Of a stretch of DNA of 64,000 nucleotides, positions 47,301-57,903 are shown in pieces. How positions within the stretch are numbered: position 1 is the first letter of the stretch; each line of letters begins with the position of its first letter. The notes below the pieces were generated by a model. That model saw only the letters and a list, made by a program, of their open reading frames with translations. It was not told the DNA's origin and ran no database searches. The DNA is from Coprinellus micaceus. Its lineage: Eukaryota; Basidiomycota; Agaricomycetes; Agaricales; Psathyrellaceae. The stretch is from positions 1,116,001-1,180,000 of the forward strand of contig OX596344.1 in NCBI GenBank assembly GCA_951394405.1, read 5' to 3'. A program made the translations under genes and the position numbers.

Positions 47301-47795
47301 CTTAAGCATATCCAAGCAGGTTCCTCTGGGACTCGCTTCTTTCGTGGCAGTGGTTACTGCGACCTTGTCGCATAAGGCGCAGAGAGATGACAGGGCTTCG
47401 CCACGGAAACCGAAAGTCTCAACTAGGCTTAGATCTTCATAGGTTTCCAACTTGGAGGTGTGGTGCTTCAAAGCTGAGCTCTTGGTCAGTACGAGCGGAC
47501 AGGGGAAACCATGGGGCGCACCTATGCTCTCAAAGTCTGCTTCGGCAATCCCAGAGCCATTATCAATCACTTCAACCGATTTAAGACCATAGTTCTTGAA
47601 TCGTATCTCTGTGAAACAGTCAGCGTTCCAAGCTATTGCACCGCCGGCCACACCCGTACCGATGTTCGTAGCTCCAGCATCGAGACTATTCTCAACCAGT
47701 TCTTTCACCGCAGTTTGAAGATCTACAACAACTTGGCCTGAGGTGATTCGGTGAACTGAGGCTTTGTCGATAGCCTTAATGTTGGTTGCCGCCAT
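44321..47795 (-). CDS. PMS1: DNA mismatch repair endonuclease PMS1 (MutL-alpha subunit)
   Basis: Partner of MLH1 in MutL-alpha, which nicks the new strand during mismatch repair. The N-terminal GHKL ATPase reads [69 protein letters not shown] and EALSSL, followed by [20 protein letters not shown] and [14 protein letters not shown] 400-residue Ser/Pro-rich linker follows, then [13 protein letters not shown] and the endonuclease motif [12 protein letters not shown]. The C-terminal zinc-site motifs are [11 protein letters not shown] and [14 protein letters not shown]. The last intron (donor after QMTT) must be spliced to reach [15 protein letters not shown]. The protein ends RPMGWASFN. All motifs of an active eukaryotic PMS1 (human PMS2 type) are present. 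Confidence 0.95.
44367..44488. repeat. 12-bp inverted repeat across the last PMS1 splice acceptor
   Basis: GAGCTGACGCTC (44367-44378, in the last exon) and GAGCGTCAGCTC (44477-44488, in the last intron) are perfect reverse complements 98 nt apart. In the PMS1 transcript they could pair and enclose the final 3' splice site near 44455. Confidence 0.6.
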
Positions 47796-48179
47796 TCACG
47801 TCCCCGGGGATTCGAAGCTATGATTCCACCTGAGCATCGTCACCTGGCACAGTACAGTGACAAACTCACGATTACAACGCTACTGTAGGGACCCCGTACA
47901 GTCTTGCAATGCTATGCTTCTCCTCACTGTAGTCTCATGAGCACAGGCTCCCGTATCGAGGCCCAACGGGGAAATATAGGAGTGGAGATGGGGTTTCAAA
48001 AGAAAGGCACCTTCGCCTGCTTAGCGCGACTTGTCACGGTCACGAAAGCGCTACGTCACGTGCCAGCGTGACAGTCACAAGAAATTAGGCGCCCGTGACC
48101 TCAACACAGCGGGTTCTCAAAAGAAGATGTGTAAAAAGAGGATACAAACAGCTCAAGTACAAGATAACCTGTGCAATTG
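47796..48179. other. Intergenic upstream of PMS1
   Basis: 384 bp holding the PMS1 promoter and the 3' end of the nucleotidyltransferase gene, both on the minus strand. It is rich in GTCACG/CGTGAC-like words near 48035-48075, possibly regulatory sites. No gene is seen. Confidence 0.45.
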
Positions 48180-49544
48180 CTAAGAGCGACCCTTCCACGT
48201 CATTCCAATCCTCTTCCTCTCGGCAATAAAGCTTGAGAAATCTCCACCCATAAAGCTTCCAAATAGCCCATTCTCAGCGGCTCTCGTTGTCGCACCTCGT
48301 GTCCCAGTACCATCTACTAGTGCTGAAAGCGTATCGTACGCATCCCGAAACGTTTCGCGCGCGTGCTTAATACCGTACGCCTTGCACCCCATGTCAATGG
48401 TTGAATCGGCGGGGTCGGTAATGTGAAGAAAATATCGCTGGGTCACGGCGACACCATAGCGGTCCGTTGAAAACCCAGGTACAAATGGCTTCAATGAGAT
48501 ATGCACGTCGATCCCAGAGAACCGTATGGACTTGTTGATGTAGTCGAAATCTTGGCCATAGAATCGCAGGAACCCAAGCAAGGCATCTCCCAAGTCGACC
48601 GCAGGTTTGCGTGCTGTACTGGTGGAAGTTAGGGCCGTCCTGGCATTGGTGGAGGTGCTGCCACTCATGTGCAAGGATGACATCCTCGAGATGATATCAT
48701 CCACAGTGGTGGACCTCGGAAATGCCTGCTTTGGCGTTTCTAACTTCAAGTATGCAACCACCATCCACACTAGAACATACGAGTTGATGCCCCCTGTGAA
48801 GGTAGTTCCCAGCCTGCGGATTGAGAGGAACATCTTGACGACCACGACCAAGGCCTTGATGGACCCAGACTCGTCCCGACCCAACCACGAGGAAACCGTT
48901 TCGGTTGCCCGCCTCCCATGTCCATCATCTGCCGTCAAGTCAATTTCGAGCCCCGTCTTTGCGTCTGTGATTCGAAGTAGAGGTGTGGAGGCTTGAAGAA
49001 CCGAGTCGATCCTGCTCGCAAAGCCCGAGCGCCGAAGTTCGTATTCGAGCACCCGGAGCTGGGTCTTTGTGTCGGAAAAGCGGGTGTGGTTAAAGGATAT
49101 GACCATATCGATATCGGACGTTGGGAAGTATAACTTAGTGATGTAGGAGCCGACTGGGCCGACAGTCACTCCGGGCGCTAGCTTCCCAATGAGCTGGGTG
49201 AACCTCACTACGAGGTCTTCACGAAGGGCCTTCTCCTCTCTGGTGGGCGCCATATATTCCATGAAGCAGATAATCTCTTCATGCAATCTAGGGGTAGAGT
49301 CAGAAATTGGCTGGAAGGATGCGGATCATTTCACAACTCACGATAGGCGGCGAGAAGAGCGATAAGCATGGCCGACTGACATCCACGGTGGGCGAGTGGC
49401 AACACTGGCAAGCGAGCTTTGGGGTGTAAAATCTCCGCAAGGTGGTATGATGAGGCCGGTGTAGTCTGAATAGCTCTTCATTCGAGACGGTCGACCATCC
49501 ATGATGTTGTTTTTCAGCATAGCACCCACGCTGTAGCTGGACAT
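48180..49544 (-). CDS. Trf4/Cid-like nucleotidyltransferase (non-canonical poly(A) polymerase), catalytic
   Basis: Two exons (49544-49342, 49287-48180) give 436 residues. MSSYSVGAMLKNNIMDGRPS opens a short N-terminal part. The catalytic domain has LHEEIICFMEYMAPT, then VGPVGSYITKLYFPTSDIDM (the GS ... DxD nucleotidyltransferase motif) and the third aspartate in TGLEIDLTADDG. The central domain follows with VVVKMFLSIRRLGTTFTGGI, NSYVLVWMVVAYLKLE, DLGDALLGFLRFYGQDFDYI and HITDPADSTIDMG. Relatives (Trf4, Cid14, Papd5) add adenosines to nuclear RNA for decay or quality control. The target RNA is unknown. A paralogue at 53626-54994 lacks two of the three aspartates. The gene is divergent from the LSH-type helicase. 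Confidence 0.9.
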
Positions 49545-49964
49545 AGTAGCACTGCTGCAGTGAAATTATGGCCTGCTAGAGTGGGTAGGGTGGGAAGAAA
49601 CGATTTAGAACAAGGACACTTCCCCCTTTAAATGGCAAGTTCTCCAGCCAGATGCGGCCCATGCTTCTTGAGCCTATTTTCAACAAGAGCTGCGCACGAG
49701 ACTTGCGGGAAAATGCGCATATGACACTTATTCTTCTTGAGCTGAAGGAAAGAACTAAGTACCCCTGGTCTGAAGTGATTCTTGGCTTTTCAACCCTCAG
49801 CGGGTCCAGGCGGTGAATTCGACGAGTCCGGAAACCGGCACTTTAATTGCACAGCAGTTTAGGGGAGGTCAAAGCGTGATTCAGGCTCCGCTCGAATTGA
49901 CAATTGCTCAGCCAGGCGCGGTAACGCGCTCCGAAATTCTCATTTATCCCCCATACTTCGAACA
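49545..49964. promoter_or_regulatory. Divergent promoter of nucleotidyltransferase and LSH-type genes
   Basis: 420 bp between the two starts. A TTTAAA (minus-strand ATTTAAAG) near 49628 is a weak core-promoter candidate for the nucleotidyltransferase. Nothing else is seen. Confidence 0.45.
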
Positions 49965-52900
49965 ATGAGCTCCGTAGCGACCTCGCCGTTGCCATCGACG
50001 TTCGACGACACCGAACTGCCAACCAGCACGGCGGCGTCGTCCCCACCAGCGCAACTGACGAGCCTGGAGGTGAGGTCTGACAAGCGCGAGTTGTGGAGTC
50101 ACGCTGAACATTCATAGGACGACGAGCAGGATGGGGCACCTTTCGACGAGGTGGTGAGTGGACTAGGGAAATCATCGAAAAGGCTCACTGACTTGGACAA
50201 CTAGAACATGCCAGACCAGCTAAAGAAGTTGCAAGACATCCTCGCCAAGTCTACCCTCTACTCCAACTTTCTACGCGAGCGAATGGAAGAAGACCGGTGC
50301 CGTACCCTGGAGGAGAGCAAACAGCAAACGGGAAAGAAACGCAGCCGGCAATCGGGGCCTGACGCCAATGGGAAGAAACGCGCCAAGAAGGACGTGACGG
50401 GCATGTTCAGCGAGGTCGCAGATGCCATTGCGGAGGACGCCAACGTTTTCGAGCAGCCCGCCCTTATCACTGGGGCGACACTGAAGCCGTACCAGCTCGA
50501 GGGGTTACAGTGGATGGTGTCGCTCGACAAGAACGGCATCTCGGGTATCCTGGCAGACGAGATGGGGTTGGGCAAGGTGCGTGCGTTAGCGTGGCAGACC
50601 GCGCAATACGGCTGACCTCAGTTCCAGACGCTGCAAACGATCTCGTTCAGCGCGTACCTACGCGAGCACCAAAACACGCGACCTTTCCTCATCGTATGCC
50701 CCCTGAGCGTGTTGCATAACTGGGTCTCGGAGTACGAAAAATTCGCGCCTTCCATCCCCGTCTGTATGTACCATGGGACGCCGGAGGAGCGTGCAGAGAT
50801 GAGGCGAACCGTCATGGCCCTTCCTGGGGATCGACCTAAGCCCACACCAAAACGCAAGGGTCGCGGAAGGCCGCCCAAGAAGGCTCAAGAGGAGGAAGAA
50901 GGGCCGATGTCCGACTTCCCTGTGGTGGTGACGACGTACGACATCATCATCAGGGACAGGGTGCACCTCTCCAAGTATAACTGGGCTTACATCGTTGTCG
51001 ACGAAGGGCATAGGCTGAAGAACCTCAACTGCAAGCTCATGAAGGAGATCAAGCAGTACCACAGTGCAGGCCGTATGATCTTGACCGGTACTCCCCTCCA
51101 TGTATGTGCAACTCCTCACCCAAAGTAGACTGAGCTCTGACCATTCATAGAACAACCTCGCGGAGCTGTGGTCACTACTTAACTTTATTCTCCCTGACAT
51201 CTTCGACGACATAGACGCATTCCAAGAATTGTGAGCATCAGTCCGAATTCTAATGGACGCGCTATTAACCCACTTCAGGTTCAACCTCCCCCAACTCCAA
51301 GAAACTCTCCCCGCCGCCCAGTCCCAAGAGATTATCACCACGCTTCACGGGATCCTGAAACCCTTCCTCCTTCGTCGCCTAAAGGCCGAGGTCGAGCTGA
51401 ACCTCCCGCCGAAGAAGGAATATGTGCTCTACGCCCCTCTTAGTGTCCGTCAACGCGAAGCCTACGACCGCGTTCTAGATGGGGACCTTCGTTCATGGTT
51501 GATCGGAGGGGGTACGGCTGCTGAAAAGGAAGAAGCTGGTCCAAGTGCCATCGTCGAGGACTCGGAGGAAGAGGATGAAAACAAACCGAAGCGGTCTCTG
51601 AGACGGAGAAAGGGAAAGAAGTTTTATGATGTGGATGGGGATGACGATGAGTACTTTGACAAGCTTGAGCGGGGTGAGGTCGACGAGCGAGGGTATACGC
51701 GGAAGCTTTCCCGCAAAGAGGAGGAGTCTGAACAACTTCGCGTTGTCTTAGAGCACCAGGCTCGTCAAAAGGGTGAGGTTGTCTTTCATCAGGTTCCGCG
51801 CGACGGTGTTCCTAACCTCTTCACAGTCAAACAGGTCAACAACATGAGGCTCCAAAACACGGTAATGCAGCTCCGTAAAGTCTGTTCGCATCCCTTCCTC
51901 TTCGACTGGCCGATAGACAATAAGACGCGGGAGCCTGTCCTTGGGGAGGAGCTGGTGAATGCAAGTGGAAAGATGATGGTCCTCGACCGCCTGCTCCGGG
52001 AGTTGTTCTGTCGCAATCACAAGGTGCTTCTTTTCAGCCAGTTTACGACTATGTTGGACATTATCGAGGTGAGCTTCTCCCCGTCGCCCCTTACCCAGAT
52101 GCTGACATTTTGTATAGGATTGGGCAGTTGACTTTATGGGATGGAACATTTGCCGCATCGATGGAACCTCCAGCCCCATTGAGCGTAAGGCGCAGATGGA
52201 CCGTTTCCAGACTGCAGGGGACGCGCCAGAAGCACCTCGCCTTTTCTTACTGAGTACTCGCGCCGGAGGTTTGGGTATCAACCTCGTTGCAGCAGATACT
52301 GTGATTTTTTATGACCAGGATTGGGCAAGTGGCTTTGGCCTTCCCCACGAGAACGCCCTACTAATCGCCGGTCGTTTGAATTTAGAATCCGCAAATGGAC
52401 GCCCAAGCTCAAGACAGAGCCCACCGTATCGGCCAGACGAAGCCGGTGCTTATCTTCAGGTTGCTTAGCGCGCATACCGTGGAGACTAAGATCATGCAAC
52501 GGGCCACGGAGAAGAGGAAGCTGGAGGCGCTCGTTATCGCCAAAGGTAAGCTTTCCACTCACTATCTTTACCTCATCGAGCGCCGGAACTCACATACGAA
52601 GGTAAATTCAAGAAGCCTGGTGCAGCGGTGACTACGACGAGCAATAAACGCGAAACCATCGCGGAAATGGCGGCTAGTCTTCTCCGGCTTGAAGGCGAAA
52701 AGATCGAAGTTGTGCCCAATACCAAGGAGGGCAAGGCGAGCGTACTGAGCGACGAGGATTTGGATATGCTTCTTGATCGTAGTCCCGGGGTTTTCGCGGA
52801 TCGGGGGAAGGGATGGACGCACACGACGTCGAAGCCGTCTGTTGCCGATTCATATTCATCACCATCGCCCAGCGCTACTCCTAGCAAGAGCACGAGGGGA

Positions 52901-53026
52901 ACCAGGGCGGCGGAGGCGAAGAGCACGAGGGCGGCGTTTGCGGTGTATAATGCCCCGGTGGATGAGGGGAGCGATGCTCTTGCGAAGATGTTTGGGGAAG
53001 ATATAAATGCGGGAGACGAGGAGTAG
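49965..53026 (+). CDS. IRC5: SNF2-family chromatin remodeller, LSH/HELLS (Irc5) type
   Basis: DNA-dependent ATPase of the LSH class, whose members remodel nucleosomes and support DNA methylation or repair. The start gives [20 protein letters not shown], with small exons joined to [13 protein letters not shown]. Helicase blocks in order are [20 protein letters not shown], Walker [35 protein letters not shown], the DEAH-like box [10 protein letters not shown] (DEGH), [86 protein letters not shown] and [21 protein letters not shown] basic-acidic insert ([20 protein letters not shown]) interrupts the core. The C-terminus ends [17 protein letters not shown]. One intron (52325-52385) has a GC donor within the most conserved block. 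Confidence 0.93.
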
Positions 53027-53625
53027 ATGTGTGATCTGTGTTGCCCAGTGCCTCACTTTTGCTCTCGATTTACCGCAACCGGATTGTATTTTTATGCCAT
53101 ACTTATTTCTTATACCCCAGATCCACATAATCCGCATGCAATAATACTCTTGAAACAACGATGGGCTACCGCTCACCCGACTTGGATTGGTGGCGTTGTC
53201 TATTCTTGGGCTTCAATGCAGTGATTGCACCGTTCAACCCCATCCTTCGACCTAGCTTAGACCCGAGTGGAGGGGACCTCGGTACGTTTTGGCAATCCTA
53301 TTTAGCTGCCTGTGGCTCTGATCGCAATCGAGGAGACAAATGCGTTGTCTGGTTGGTATACACTTGCCGTAATTTCTACGGACCCCTGACGCCCTTTCTC
53401 CGGGTTGCGCCTCTTTATCTGCGACGGGGGCTTGCAAATTCGTACGAATGGCATGCGGCGACAACTCATGAGAAGGGTGCATATGCTTTGATTATATAGG
53501 TGGGTGTCCAGGATCTTCGCACTGCTTGGATCCTTTCGTCTCGTACCCGGAAACCTAGGCTGGAGCCGCAATCCCCTCTTCCTCCTCCCGTTCCTCCTAC
53601 AAGATCGAGGCGTGTCCGCCCCGAA
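53027..53625. other. Intergenic upstream of nucleotidyltransferase paralogue
   Basis: Holds the 3' end of the LSH-type gene and the 5' flank of the next gene on the same strand. A 112-codon plus frame at 53161-53499 is open but has no relatives I can recognise and sits in the expected promoter, so it is not called. Confidence 0.5.
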
Positions 53626-54994
53626 ATGTCGACCTACATACTGGGAGTGACGCTGAAGGATAACATTATGGTTGGGAGGCCGTCGAGGATGAAAGGGTGT
53701 GGAGATTATACGGGGTTGGTTATTCCCCCCTGTGGGGAGTTTGCCTCTAAGCATTCCGCCATCGAGCCCCCACCGTGGATGCCCTCCCCTTCAGGCTTTG
53801 GGTTCTCTCGACGTCTATCGTGAGTATGCAGCCTCCAAGCATTCTTCGACAATAGCTAGAGCTCAGAGCTCATGGATACCTTCCAGATTACACAGAGAGA
53901 TCGAGCACTTCATGGCCTACATGAAGCCGACGAACGAGGAGATCGCCTTGAGGAGGGATCTTGTTGGGAGGTTTACAGGCCTACTAAGGAGGCTAGCGCC
54001 TGGGGCGACTCTACATGTCGTAGGCTCCTCCGCTACGGGGCTGTACTTCCCAACATCCGACGTCGAAATGGTCATCGCCTTCCCCAGTCGGTCCGCTTCC
54101 AAAAACATTCGCCCTGCACTCGCCATTCTCGAGGACGAAGTCCGCAAGTCGAGGTTCTCGAGCCGTGCAGAATCAGACCTGCACGCTGCGGTGCCGGTGC
54201 TGAGGATAACAGACGCTGCGACAGGGATTGATATCGTATTGAAGGGGTCGGATGAGAGGAGTGTGAGAGCGAGGGAGGTCACGAAGGCGTGGATGGATGG
54301 AGAGGACGTGAAGGTGATTGGGAGTCTGGTCATGGTCCTCAAGCTATTCCTATCCATTCGACGGCTGGGGACGTCCTTCACGGGCGGGATAGACTCGAGC
54401 TTGCTGGTATGGATGGTCGTGGCGTATGTGAAGCTCGAGATGCGGAAATCACCTTGGGCTACCTCGAGTATAGGTGGGAAGGCAGCCAGGAGGGCGAGGC
54501 TGATCTCGCAACTATCGAGCTCGACAGGGGGATCGTCGAATAACGGAGATTCGGTGGACCTTGGGGAAGCATTCCTTGGGTTCCTCCGTTTTTATGGGCA
54601 GGAGTTCGATTACACGAGCAAGGCAATTATCTTTACCTCGACGAGCGTGTGCTGTCCCTTAAAACCGTCGATGCTCGGCCCAGCGGCGTTTTCTCCCGAT
54701 CGTCCTGAGCAGGAGTATCTGCTTTGCTTGACGGACCCGGCGGACTCGGCGGTTGATATTGGGGCGAAGGCGTACTCAATAAAGCATGCCCGAGAGACGT
54801 TCCGCGATGCGTACGTCTCGGTATTGGCGCTTATGGAGGGTACAGCGACGAGAGACGAGCTGGTGAGAGCTAGGTTTGAGGGAATCTTGGGGAGCTGTTT
54901 AGGAGGCGACTATTCGAGGTTCATGTCGAAACGGAAAAGGATAATCAGGAGATGGAGGCTGCTACCACAGAATACGTTGTTCGACCGGCTATGA
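53626..54994 (+). CDS. Pseudo-nucleotidyltransferase, Trf4/Cid-like paralogue
   Basis: Paralogue of 48180-49544. Two exons (53626-53819, 53887-54994) give 433 residues. The second exon is exactly as long as its counterpart (1108 nt) and the intron follows the same RRLS sequence. The start MSTYILGVTLKDNIMVGRPS matches the paralogue, so the in-frame extension upstream of this ATG is probably not translated. The fold is kept (LHVVGSSATGLYFPTSDVEM, VLKLFLSIRRLGTSFTGGI, LGEAFLGFLRFYGQEFDYTS, LTDPADSAVDIG), but the second catalytic aspartate is Glu (DVE instead of DID) and the third is Val (GIDIVLK against GLEIDLT). The frame is otherwise open with no stops. It probably has no polymerase activity and may bind RNA or regulate its paralogue. 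Confidence 0.9.
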
Positions 54995-55088
54995 CGATTA
55001 TCGATTAACTGTGATCAATCCGTTTCCGTTTGACTATCCTAGTAGTACATTATGATACATAGATTATATTCGACGTCCCTCCTGGGCC

Positions 55089-57265
55089 TTACGCATCGAG
55101 TTCAAACTTGACCAAAGCAGTCGTGCCGATATCCTTCCCCTTCGTGTTCATAAGCCTCACCAGTAGCCACTCTCCAAGTACCAGCCTATCAACTGGGGAA
55201 CAGAACGTGGAGATCCTATCGTCCTTGCCGAATTCATCCTCATAGACGAGCAGCCTGACAAAAGCCAACTCGTCCCTGACATACTCCCACTCCCACGTCT
55301 CGTGCCAAACACCATCGGCACCGAGCTCGTGGTCGTGCTGGACCTTGATGGTTTTGGACTTCCACCTGAGAATAACTTCTTCGAGGGACGTTGACTTGGA
55401 AGTGGTCGAAGCCACGTCATCCTTTGCTGCAGGGGGGTCAACTTCCCGGTGGTAGAATAGTTCGGTCCTGACGTAGGTGCTGAAGGTCTTGCCTCGCCGT
55501 CCATTGGGCTCAGGGACTATACATATCAGTCATCGGTCAGGTTGAGTCTCAATGGAAATGAATACCAAATCACGTACTTGCGCTGACACCGACAAGGTGA
55601 CCCCTTAATTTGACCTTCTGCTGCACCGAAGGTTGTGCATTCACACCCTGCGCAAAGTCGAGATTACGCCTCTTCCGCATATGATCTGGTTTGAGCACCC
55701 ATCCGTCTGTGCCCACAAACAGGCCTTCGTTCATTTGCATGCCTCTGTCGTACTTCTGCCAGTTCAGAGAGACAACCTGCGAGCCGCTCCTCCAAAATTT
55801 GGACGGATCGAGGTTTGTGGATCTGATTCGAGTTCCTTTGGGAAAGATGCGGCGCATGTGGTGGGACGAGTGATGAATGAGGGAGGTGAGAGGGGAAGGG
55901 AGATGAAGGATGTGGCCGTGGGGGCGATCATGCTGAGCGTGCTTGTGGGTTTTGTGGTGCTCTTCGATCGAGGAGAGGAGTCGCGCGCAGGCAGACTCTG
56001 AGATGTTGATCAAAACATGAGGAGGGTCATCGTACTCTGAAGAACCAAGGGTCAGAATTGGCTTCTGTTATTCTGTTGCAGCCACTCACTCTTCGCTAGC
56101 CAACCCTTCGCCGGCTTCACGCTCCGAGCATAGTAACCCAGGTCTGCAAGCTCGTCAGAGATCTTGGGCTTCTTCTCAGGGGGCTGTTCCTCCTCTCCTC
56201 CTTCTGTATTCCGTTTCTTGCGACGGAATGGCCATTTAAATGAGCTGCTTTCTCCATCATCACCAAAGTAATCCCCATCAGATTCACTGTCCTCAGACTC
56301 GGAGCTACTGCTCGACGACAAGTCATCCCTGGATGCGAGGAGTGACCACTTGCGTGAGGGCTTGGCGGAACCGCTCGTTTCCTCCTCTGGGGCAGGACGG
56401 TTGAGGATGGCTGGAGGATAGTACTCGACCATGACAACGATGCGCCCCGCAAGATCCCTAGGGTTGACCCAATCATCATCGATCCCCTCGATGGGTCCTT
56501 GCACAAGACGATCGCCCCAGATCTCCTTCATGGTATGAGCCAACTCTGCTTGCTGGTCGAATGGAACGTGGCACTCGAGCGAGACCATGATGGGGAAGTC
56601 GAGCCCACTTGGAACGTCGGGGTTGTGAGGGCCGTATGCCTCGTCGATGTAGTCGCCAATGGCTCGGCAGACGTCTGCGAACGGAACGCTGACAGAGAGA
56701 GTATATCCATGGGTGACTATTGGTCCGGACTTGGATGGCCATACATCGATTTCTACCGAAATGTTCAGCAATTGAAAAAGGGATATGCGTGTATGGCACG
56801 TACCGACACATCTGCATCCCCGACTCAAGACGTGAGTGTAGCATCCAGCAGATGATTTCCCGAGGATCTGAGCGGCAAGAAGATAGGTGTTATGCGATGA
56901 CCTGTGTAGATAGTTGGTCCGTTTCCCGATGCCGGACGTAGCTAGTGGTTGCGTGTTACTCACGATATGAAGTAATCTGTCAATGGGTACGAGTTATCGG
57001 TCGTCGACGGTTTGAGCGCTGGTTTCCTCAATATGCCGTCGATGTTCTGAAAGAGATTTGATCAGGAAGAATACTGGAAGGGTAAATGAAGAGAGTTTAC
57101 CTCTCCGTTATCCTCCAAGAACGTCGTAACTTCCTCGCTCAGCCGTGGCAGTGGATCTTGTGGAGGGCGTAGGTTGTGCTCGGTGTGGATGTCGAATACG
57201 TGGAGCTTGTCCTGCAACGACAGACCATCGAGGTCTTGTTGCACTTTGTCGAGGTCAGAGGCCAT
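55089..57265 (-). CDS. PLC1: Phosphoinositide-specific phospholipase C
   Basis: Enzyme cleaving PI(4,5)P2 to diacylglycerol and inositol trisphosphate. The start at 57265 gives MASDLDKVQQDLDGLSLQDK, followed by a short EF-hand-like stretch (EEVTTFLEDNGE). The X domain has DYFISSSHNTYLLAAQI (first catalytic His), RGCRCVEIDVWPSKSGPIVT and THGYTLS (second His), LDFPIMVSLECHVPFDQQAE. An acidic Ser-rich linker (SSSSSSESEDSESDGDYFGD) and basic patch separate it from the Y domain, where VVSLNWQKYDRGMQMNEGLF and GTDGWVLKPDHMRKRR are visible. The C2 domain starts KVKLRGHLVGVSA and ends TALVKFELDA. There is no PH domain and only a stub of EF hands, so this is a minimal delta-like PLC. It is tail-to-tail with the nucleotidyltransferase paralogue, with 94 bp between stops. 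Confidence 0.93.
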
Positions 57266-57903
57266 CTTAGCTTTCGATATCCTTGACGCTGGGGGTGGCT
57301 GCGGAAGGGGTCTGACTGATTGAAGTTGCACGATGATCGAACTCCAACAAGCGCCCATTTCGGCAAACGCCGATGACGTTCCCACACAGCCACACGTCCT
57401 TGGACCTGTGTGTCCCACTGTCCCAACTCTCGGACTCGGAGTCGTTGAGAGAAAAGGCTCGGAGTCAACCTCGAACCACCACCTCCGCCGTGTTCTCCTT
57501 GCTCGAAGGGTTCTATCCACTTCGGGCGATGCATAAAACGGCGAGAGCTTCCACTTCCATGCCATTGGCCTTTGCCCCACACCATTCCATTCGGGGGGCA
57601 CCACCTCCTAAAATGATGTCACGAAAGCGTGGCCTGTTCCACCTCAGAGGCGCGATTGCTCGGAGAGGAGAGGCCAGATAAATGTCGTGCCTGAGTGAGA
57701 CTTCCCCTCACTCCTCAATACCGAACCTCATCCTTGACATCCGGAAAGAACGACATATTCGCCATGCAAGCAGCTGCCAATGCATTTCAAGAGGTAATTC
57801 TTTCGTCACGGCTTCCGGGGAATATATTGACTTTGGGCCCCTGCAGCATCTAGGGCCCCTCCCAACCGTGACACATGCAGAGTCCGAACATGCAGGTGGA
57901 ACT
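57266..57903. promoter_or_regulatory. Divergent promoter of PLC and dehydrogenase genes
   Basis: 638 bp between the starts. GAATATATTGA near 57820 is an AT-rich core-promoter candidate for the dehydrogenase. The open frame from 57682 runs in phase into the dehydrogenase, but its 74 extra residues are not typical of the family. Confidence 0.5.

Noticed and set aside
53161..53499. 112-codon plus frame between LSH and the paralogous nucleotidyltransferase
   Set aside because: No motif, and it lies in the expected 3' UTR/promoter interval. It is probably chance.
53500..53625. In-frame N-terminal extension of the pseudo-nucleotidyltransferase
   Set aside because: It would begin at a GTG, whereas the ATG at 53626 matches the start of its paralogue exactly.
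57682..57903. In-frame N-terminal extension of the dehydrogenase
   Set aside because: The family begins at MKAL, matching the ATG at 57904. The extra 74 residues have no counterpart and cover the promoter.
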